Source of the DNA: BACL21 sp038141525
GTDB taxonomy: Bacteria > Bacteroidota > Bacteroidia > Flavobacteriales > Flavobacteriaceae
Length of the DNA: 64,000 nucleotides
Assembly: GCA_038141525.1 (NCBI GenBank)
Contig: JAYQIF010000002.1
Location: 62,001-126,000 of the forward strand
Direction of reading: 5' to 3'
How positions within the stretch are numbered: position 1 is the stretch's first letter; every line of letters begins with the position of its first letter. Below are positions 58,501-64,000 of this stretch, piece after piece. A program made the translations under genes and the position numbers. The notes beneath the pieces were generated by a model that was not told where the DNA came from, did not search any database, and saw nothing but the letters and a program-made list of their open reading frames with translations.

Positions 58501-59084
58501 TTAGCTCGATCTCTAAACCAACCATTATTATGTTGGCCATCTTTTTGAGTTTTATTGGGGTTTTCGGCGGGATTTTGATCACTGGAGCCTCTTTTGTCAT
58601 TATGATGACCATGGTCGGCATTATTTCTCTGGCAGGAATTGTAGTCAATAATGGAGTCGTTTTACTCGATTACACCCAGCTTCTGATTGATCGATATCAA
58701 CAAAAACACAATATCGAGCACCCTCAATTAATCCCTGAAGCTGCTTTTCACGAACTGGTCATTCAAGCAGGGAAGGCTCGTCTCAGACCCGTATTACTCA
58801 CGGCGATAACAACGGTTTTAGGACTTATTCCTTTGGCCATCGGGTTCAATATGGACTTTTTCTCACTCTTTACCGAATTCGATCCTAAGATTTATTTTGG
58901 TGGGGATAACGTGATTTTTTGGGGCCCATTGGCTTGGGCCGTGATCTACGGCCTTTTGGTGGCGACTTTCCTTACCCTAATTATTGTTCCTGTTTTATTT
59001 TTGATGGTGCATCAATTCAAAGGCAGATTATTGTCTTGGTTTGGGAAACACCCTGCCCGAAAAATAGTAATGGAACCCTCATGA
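55577..59084 (+). CDS. RND multidrug-type efflux permease (HAE1/AcrB-like) (two frameshifts)
   Basis: The proton-driven inner-membrane pump, about 1,169 residues after repair. The start is one of two adjacent ATGs at 55577/55580, inside the adaptor's end. Break 1: the G5 run at 55684-55688 lacks one G (VILILG then GKAYYDMPRE). Break 2: the A6 run at 57115-57120 lacks one A (IIKKK then SLIRLTVILGG). RND helices are visible: TMH1 IIYVLIAVILILG, the TMH2-6 block (NIIFGVILVVTVLMFFLG to FFPITLSVVLGSSLFVAIF) and a second half with GVVLLDYTQ-like NNGVVLLDYTQLL, with large periplasmic loops after TMH1 and TMH7. Substrate unknown. In an operon with TetR, TolC and the adaptor. Confidence 0.92.
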
Positions 59085-59124
59085 TTTTGTCCGAGAGACC
59101 AAATACAATTCACAAGGTTCTTCT

Positions 59125-59132
59125 TAACTTTG
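59125..59132 (+). promoter_or_regulatory. -7 box of aspS
   Basis: TAACTTTG matches TAnnTTTG exactly, 17 bases before the aspS ATG. No -33 box was found at normal spacing. Confidence 0.5.
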
Positions 59133-59149
59133 TGACTCATTAAACGATT

Positions 59150-60904
59150 ATGTATAGAACGCACGATAACGGAGCACTGAGTCTTGAGGCATTGGGTCAA
59201 GAGGTCACCCTCTCTGGATGGATTCAAAAGATACGAGATAAAGGATTTATGATTTGGGTCGATCTGAGAGATCGATACGGTATCACTCAATTGATTTTTG
59301 ATGCCGAGCGCACCGATCCTAAAACCATAGAGTTGGCCAAGAAATTAGGCCGTGAATTTGTCATTCAAGTCAAAGGAACTGTAATCGAGCGTGAGTCTAA
59401 AAACCCAAATATAGCCACTGGGGACATCGAAATTTTGGTCAGCGAACTCACCCTACTCAACAGCTCGTTAACCCCACCATTTACGATAGAGGATCAAACC
59501 GACGGCGGTGAAGATTTGCGCATGAAATATCGCTATCTGGATATTCGTCGCAACCCTGTACGGAACAACCTTATGTTCCGCCACCGGGTAAGCATGGCGG
59601 TACGTAATTATTTGTCGGACCAAAACTTCATCGAAGTAGAAACGCCCTATTTGATCAAATCTACACCTGAAGGAGCACGCGATTTCGTGGTGCCAAGCCG
59701 CATGAATGCGGGTCAGTTTTATGCCCTACCCCAATCACCACAAACATTTAAACAGCTGCTCATGGTGGGAGGTATGGATCGCTATTTTCAGATAGTCAAA
59801 TGTTTTAGAGACGAAGATTTGCGTGCAGATCGCCAACCTGAATTCACCCAAATTGACTGTGAAATGGCTTTTGTCACCCAAGAAGATGTCCTGAATACCT
59901 TCGAAGGATTAACCCGCCATTTACTCAGTGAAATTGTTAGGGAGGAAGTCGGTGAATTTCCAAGGATGACTTACGACCAGGCTATGGAGCGCTATGGTAA
60001 TGACAAGCCGGACATACGTTTTGGGATGGAGTTCGGTAATTTAAACCACTGTACTCAGCATCGTGACTTTGGTGTGTTTAACAGTGCTGAACTCGTAGTG
60101 GGTATTGCCGTACCTGGAGGGAATGCCTACTCGCGCAAGGAAATTGATAAGCTCATCGATTGGGTCAAACGACCGCAAATTGGAGCCATGGGCATGGTGT
60201 ATTGTCGTGTCGCTGAAGACGGTACGTACAAGTCGAGTGTGGACAAATTCTACACTCAGGAAGACCTGGCGCAGTGGGCAGAGACCACAGGAGCCCAACC
60301 CGGTGATTTAATTTGTGTGCTCTCTGGGCCAAAAGACAAAGTTCGCCCACAACTCAGCGCCTTGCGAATGGAGCTCGCCGAGAGGTTAGGCTTGCGCCGC
60401 CCAGATGAATTCGCGCCACTCTGGGTCGTAGATTTCCCGCTACTTGAGTGGGATGAGGACACCCAGCGCTACCACGCCATGCACCACCCATTTACCTCAC
60501 CAAAGCCCGGCCAGATGGAACTTCTAGAAACTGATCCAGGAGCCGTCAAGGCCAATGCCTATGATTTGGTGCTTAACGGAAATGAAATCGGTGGAGGGTC
60601 CATTCGTATCCACGACAAAGCCGTTCAAAGTAAAATGTTTGATTATCTGGGCTTTACCCCGGAAGAGGCCAAAGCTCAATTTGGGTTTTTGATGGACGCT
60701 TTTCAATACGGCGCACCGCCTCACGGAGGAATTGCTTTTGGTTTAGATCGGCTCGTGGCCATACTCGGTGGACAAGAGACCATACGAGATTTTATAGCTT
60801 TCCCAAAAAATAATGCCGGACGCGATGTGATGATCGATGCACCAGCACCGATCGATCAGCAACAGCTCACCGAACTGAATTTAAGGGTCGATCTGAGTGA
60901 ATAA
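59150..60904 (+). CDS. aspS: Aspartate--tRNA ligase
   Basis: A class IIb synthetase of the bacterial type, 584 residues. The OB-fold anticodon-binding domain spans about 1-105 (VTLSGWIQKIRDKGFMIWVD). Motif 2 is KCFRDEDLRADRQPEFTQID, the bacterial GAD insertion covers about 290-400, and motif 3 is GIAFGLDRLVAILGG. Intact. A small membrane-protein gene follows 6 bases later. Confidence 0.97.
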   Translation: MYRTHDNGALSLEALGQEVTLSGWIQKIRDKGFMIWVDLRDRYGITQLIFDAERTDPKTIELAKKLGREFVIQVKGTVIERESKNPNIATGDIEILVSELTLLNSSLTPPFTIEDQTDGGEDLRMKYRYLDIRRNPVRNNLMFRHRVSMAVRNYLSDQNFIEVETPYLIKSTPEGARDFVVPSRMNAGQFYALPQSPQTFKQLLMVGGMDRYFQIVKCFRDEDLRADRQPEFTQIDCEMAFVTQEDVLNTFEGLTRHLLSEIVREEVGEFPRMTYDQAMERYGNDKPDIRFGMEFGNLNHCTQHRDFGVFNSAELVVGIAVPGGNAYSRKEIDKLIDWVKRPQIGAMGMVYCRVAEDGTYKSSVDKFYTQEDLAQWAETTGAQPGDLICVLSGPKDKVRPQLSALRMELAERLGLRRPDEFAPLWVVDFPLLEWDEDTQRYHAMHHPFTSPKPGQMELLETDPGAVKANAYDLVLNGNEIGGGSIRIHDKAVQSKMFDYLGFTPEEAKAQFGFLMDAFQYGAPPHGGIAFGLDRLVAILGGQETIRDFIAFPKNNAGRDVMIDAPAPIDQQQLTELNLRVDLSE

Positions 60905-60910
60905 TGCGCC

Positions 60911-61147
60911 ATGAGATATCTGCTGTACATAGTTTTTATCCTTATCCTGTGTAGCGTGGGCTTAGGGTTTTATCTACAACGCCAGGGGGGCTTGCATGCG
61001 GATCGCTTTATCGGCGGAGGTATTGCCGGACTTTTTTTTCTCTGGATGCCGGTGTTTATTTATCATCGTTGGCGCAATCGTTCGATTCAAGACTATATGT
61101 TGACCAAAGAAAATATCGAACAAATGAATCGCTACAAAGAGCGCTAG
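60911..61147 (+). CDS. Small two-helix membrane protein
   Basis: 78 residues with two membrane segments (LLYIVFILILCSVGLGFYL and FIGGGIAGLFFLWMPVFIY) and a basic/acidic tail (HRWRNRSIQDYMLTKENIEQ). No named family recognised. It starts 6 bases after aspS, so it is likely co-transcribed. The 61148-61260 stretch behind it holds nothing I can support. Confidence 0.75.
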   Translation: MRYLLYIVFILILCSVGLGFYLQRQGGLHADRFIGGGIAGLFFLWMPVFIYHRWRNRSIQDYMLTKENIEQMNRYKER

Positions 61148-61260
61148 AAGACTCCCCTCCTGGTTTTTGCTTAAGAGTGACAAAAGCCTAACACATTGAA
61201 TTGCTGATTAATGCCATTTGGTCGTGTAATTAATTGATTTTCAAAAAATTTTACTCAGAA

Positions 61261-61293
61261 TTGACTTACGGCAGCATAAATAAACTACCTTTG
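61261..61293 (+). promoter_or_regulatory. Promoter of the cold-shock gene
   Basis: TTG (61261-61263), 22 bases, then TACCTTTG (61286-61293), a match to TTG-N17-23-TAnnTTTG. It lies 31 bases before the ATG at 61325, leaving a short leader without the long 5' UTR known from E. coli cspA. Confidence 0.7.
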
Positions 61294-61324
61294 CCACCAT
61301 ATTTAATTTTTTTTATTTAATGCT

Positions 61325-61522
61325 ATGGAAGGAACAGTAAAGTTTTTTAACGAATCTAAGGGGTACGGATTCATCACAAACAGTGATACGGGCAAAGATA
61401 TCTTTGTACACGTTACTGGTTTGAATGGAGAAGCCCTTAATGAAGGCGACAAAGTGGAATACGAGGAGCAAGAAGGAAGAAAAGGCATGGTAGCCGCTCA
61501 AGTTCGCGTTCTACACGACTAA
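61325..61522 (+). CDS. Cold-shock-type RNA-binding protein
   Basis: A 65-residue single cold-shock domain that binds single-stranded RNA/DNA. RNP1 is KGYGFI (12-17) and RNP2 DIFVHV (25-30), with the aromatic GTVKFFN start of the family. The acidic EGDKVEYEEQEGRKG loop and an intact end give full length. It is a stand-alone gene with its own promoter and terminator. Confidence 0.95.
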   Translation: MEGTVKFFNESKGYGFITNSDTGKDIFVHVTGLNGEALNEGDKVEYEEQEGRKGMVAAQVRVLHD

Positions 61523-61546
61523 TCCGCAACAAACCAAGACCAAATA

Positions 61547-61575
61547 AACCTCGTGCTCATGCACGGGGTTTTTTT
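61547..61575 (+). terminator. Rho-independent terminator of the cold-shock gene
   Basis: A 10-bp stem AACCTCGTGC (61547-61556) with GCACGGGGTT (61561-61570), one G-T pair, loop TCAT, then T5 beyond the stem (seven T in a row in all). It lies 24 bases after the stop. Confidence 0.88.
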
Positions 61576-61688
61576 ATACCCTTATTTTGCCGCGTGAAGA
61601 GTGCTGCCAAACCATTGGTCAGCAATTGTTGTCACGGATCTATGTGATCAAAACTGACCGGTCGACGTACTAGTTTGTTTTAAATCAC

Positions 61689-62126
61689 TCAACTGCGCCT
61701 TTTGTTTTTGAAAAATTCATCCAATAAACCCGAACACTCTCGGGCAAGCACCCCAGAGGTGACCTGAGTTTTTGGATGAAGTTGAGTCCCCAGGGCCAAA
61801 TAACCACGTTTTGGGTCAGTAGCACCGTAGACCACCTCTGAAATTTGACTCCAAAATAGCGCTCCCGCGCACATTTGACAGGGTTCAAGTGTTACATACA
61901 AAGTGCATTTGTGTAAATACTTCCCGCCGATATAATGAGACGCCGAGGTTATGGCCTGCATTTCGGCGTGAGCAGTGACATCATTTAAGGCCTGTGTTCG
62001 ATTAAAGGCCCGAGCAATAATTCGTCCTTGTGCAACCACGACAGCACCCACGGGCACCTCATCGGCCTCATGTGCACGCTGAGCTTCCTCGAGTGCCTTG
62101 CGCATAAAATATTCGTGATCGAGCAT
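61689..62126 (-). CDS. tadA: tRNA-adenosine deaminase-type nucleoside deaminase
   Basis: Deaminates A34 of tRNA-Arg to inosine, if it is the TadA orthologue as its length (145) and motifs suggest. Zinc ligand and catalytic Glu are H53 and E55 in AHAEMQAI; C83 and C86 are in EPCQMCAGAL. RNxxxxxxxxTAHAEM-like FNRTQALNDVTAHAEM is typical of TadA rather than cytidine or guanine deaminases. Convergent with the cold-shock gene, divergent from dxs. Confidence 0.92.
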   Translation of the reverse strand: MLDHEYFMRKALEEAQRAHEADEVPVGAVVVAQGRIIARAFNRTQALNDVTAHAEMQAITSASHYIGGKYLHKCTLYVTLEPCQMCAGALFWSQISEVVYGATDPKRGYLALGTQLHPKTQVTSGVLARECSGLLDEFFKNKRRS

Positions 62127-62163
62127 AATTAGTATCGCTTCAATGGGTTAATTAGCACTAAGT

Positions 62164-62171
62164 CAAAGGTA
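62164..62171 (-). promoter_or_regulatory. -7 box of tadA
   Basis: TACCTTTG on the minus strand, an exact TAnnTTTG match, 37 bases upstream of the tadA ATG, in the 98-base divergent region shared with dxs. Confidence 0.45.
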
Positions 62172-62212
62172 CAAATAAAGGACTTAGGCAGCGCGGACCA
62201 AGTGAATAAGCG

Positions 62213-62220
62213 TATCTTTG
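62213..62220 (+). promoter_or_regulatory. -7 box of dxs
   Basis: TATCTTTG, an exact TAnnTTTG match, ending 4 bases before the dxs ATG. The transcript is likely leaderless or nearly so. Confidence 0.5.
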
Positions 62221-62224
62221 AATT

Positions 62225-63998
62225 ATGAATCAATCGATTTTAAAGCAAATCAATTCTCCCGCAGATGTCAAAGCATTGAGCCTGGCACAAATGGTGCAAC
62301 ACTCAGAGGAACTCAGGCGCTTTATCATCGACATCATTGCCATTAAAGAAGGGCATCTTGGGGCCAGCCTTGGGGTCATCGAATTGACCATAGCCCTGCA
62401 CTATGTTTTCAATACACCAGACGATTTATTGGTTTGGGATGTCGGGCATCAGGCCTATGGACACAAAATCTTAACGGGTCGCCGGGATAAATTTCATTCC
62501 AACAGACAATTAGGAGGGCTCAGTGGTTTTCCTAGGCGCCAAGAAAGTCCCTACGACACCTTTGGCGTGGGGCATAGCAGTACAGCGATCTCAGCTGCTT
62601 TGGGTATGGCTCTAGCTAGTGCTCACGATGGAATGTCTCAACGCCAACACATCGCAGTGGTCGGCGACGCAAGCATTGCTAGCGGTATGGCTTTTGAAGC
62701 ACTGAACCATGCCGGCGTTTCAAAAACCAACCTATTGATTGTACTGAATGACAACTCTATCGGTATCGACCCCAGTGTCGGTGCTTTTAAAGAATATCTG
62801 ACCCGACAAAAAGCAGCAGACGCCAAAGAAGGACAAGAACATTTCTTTGACGCGCTGAACATACACTACAGCGGTCCTGTAAACGGTCACGATTTGCGCA
62901 GTCTCATCGATGCTTTGAATGAAATGAAGTCCTTTGACAGGACCAAAGGTTTTGCATGTAGTCACCACCAAAGGAAAAGGACTAAAACAAGCCGAACAAG
63001 ACCAGATCACCTATCACGCCCCGGGACAGTTCGACCCAAAAACTGGAGAGCGCACCCCAAGAGAGGATAAGCCATTACCACCAAAATATCAAGATGTTTT
63101 TGGCCATACCTTAGTGACTCTAGCCCGCGAGAATAACAATATATTCGGCATTACCCCTGCCATGCCGACAGGGTCGTCGTTACGCTACATGATGGAAGCC
63201 TTCCCGGATCGCGCCATCGATGTAGGCATTGCCGAACAGCACGCCGTCACTCTTGCTGCAGGCCTCGCGACCCAAGGTAAGGTCGTTTTTTGTGCCATTT
63301 ATGCCACCTTTTTTCAACGCGCCTATGACCAGGTAATTCACGATGTATGTCTTCAAAATTTACCGGTCATCTTTTGCCTGGATAGAGCGGGACTCGTGGG
63401 AGAAGATGGAGCAACCCATCACGGGGTTTTTGATTTAGCCTCCCTTAGACCTATCCCAAATCTTATTATATGTGCCCCACGCGATGCCAGAGCATTACGC
63501 AACATCATGTATACGGCACAGCGCGGATTACCGCATCCTATTGCGATAAGATATCCACGGGGTCGAGGACGACTCATCGACTGGGAGACGCCCATGGAAA
63601 CTATTGAGATTGGTAAGGCTGAGGTGCTGAAAAAAGGCACGGAGGTTGCCATTTTGAGTCTTGGGACTATTGCCGACACCGTAGCTGAGGCCACCTTACA
63701 ATGCGACAACCCAGATCGAGTGACCCATATCGACATGCGATTTTTAAAGCCTCTTGATCAGAAGTTACTCCACGAGATATGCGCCAATCATCATACAATA
63801 ATTACGGTAGAAGATGGTAGTCTAAACGGCGGGCTCTCGAGTGCCATTGCGGAATTCATTGCGATGAACGACTATAAGATCTCCTTAAAAAGCCATGGAA
63901 TTAGCGATCAATTTATTCCACATGGCAAACCGCATGAACTTTATGCGCTGTGTGGACTCACTGCAGAGGCCATAGCCAAGAGCATTCAATCAGCCTGA
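62225..63998 (+). CDS. dxs: 1-deoxy-D-xylulose-5-phosphate synthase (one frameshift)
   Basis: Condenses pyruvate and glyceraldehyde-3-phosphate, the first step of the MEP isoprenoid pathway; cofactor TDP. About 590 residues after repair. The N-terminal domain has LGVIELTIALHYVFNTPDD, the Mg/TDP motif VVGDASIASGMAFEALNHAG and NDNSIGIDPSVGAF. One extra base around 62940 splits SFDR from PKVLHVVTTKGKGL. The C-terminal parts show DVGIAEQHAVTLAAGLA (catalytic Glu) and LDRAGLVGEDGATHHG. The stop is 2 bases before the window end, so the gene is complete. Its only obvious flaw is the frame break. Confidence 0.94.
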
Positions 63999-64000
63999 GT

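Noticed and set aside
61148..61260. Long 5' UTR/RNA thermometer before the cold-shock gene
   Set aside because: A good promoter at 61261-61293 leaves only about 25 bases of leader, and no strong fold was seen upstream.
1..64000. Mobile elements, CRISPR arrays, phage genes or integration sites
   Set aside because: No transposase, integrase, regularly spaced repeats or target duplications were seen. The single tRNA gene shows no partial copy nearby.

Overview
The window looks like chromosomal core sequence of a marine-type flavobacterium (Bacteroidota, probably Flavobacteriaceae or a close relative). The evidence is type IX secretion (T9SS) cargo with type A and type B sorting domains, a PorP/SprF-OmpA cassette, a PorT-like barrel, the b-type sdhCAB operon, an extended suf operon with DUF2480 and DUF3078 genes, and -7 boxes of the form TAnnTTTG in place of the E. 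coli -10. No phage, insertion sequence, plasmid or CRISPR sequence was seen.

Layout. 1-10 kb: the end of an Ig-like surface protein, sdhCAB on the minus strand (complex II), a secreted BNR/sortilin-type propeller, Xaa-Pro aminopeptidase, an alpha/beta hydrolase and thiL. 11-18 kb: a secreted-protein block with two tandem choice-of-anchor-B proteins carrying T9SS tails, a propeller lipoprotein, an MbnP-family copper-binding lipoprotein and a di-heme MauG/CcpA-type peroxidase. 18-26.5 kb: an A-type Fe-S carrier, then sufB, C, D, S, E and a SufT-like gene, with two small lipoproteins interleaved and DUF2480 and DUF3078 genes at the end. 26.5-34.7 kb: hflX, then a T9SS type B giant protein, PorP/SprF and an OmpA protein, closed by a very strong terminator. 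34.7-45.3 kb: an RND/MMPL exporter, asnS, rpoN and a PAP2-like membrane protein on plus; a PorT-like barrel and an exbB-exbD-exbD operon on minus; an alkA-type glycosylase; a 52-residue membrane protein; tRNA-Ser(GGA). 45.4-52.3 kb, minus: sucA-sucB-tatD-ansA and a polyprenyl diphosphate synthase. 52.4-59.1 kb: a TetR-TolC-adaptor-RND efflux operon with a clear palindromic operator. 59.1-64 kb: aspS, a small membrane protein, a cold-shock protein, tadA and dxs.

The window also holds about seventeen reading-frame breaks and one in-frame stop in otherwise well-conserved genes, including sdhA, sufB and dxs, which are likely to be required. Each can be repaired by one or two bases, many lie in short homopolymers, and several are a single extra base. 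The likeliest cause is uncorrected read error, so I annotate each gene over its full repaired span and give the break position. True decay, or transcriptional slippage at the A10 run in sufB, cannot be excluded from sequence alone.

The most interesting biology is the 11.3-18.0 kb block, which reads as a candidate surface copper-handling system; the suf operon with its conserved-looking but unexplained lipoprotein, DUF2480 and DUF3078 passengers; the ExbD protein with a periplasmic CxxC insert; and the 40-bp dyad over the efflux promoter.
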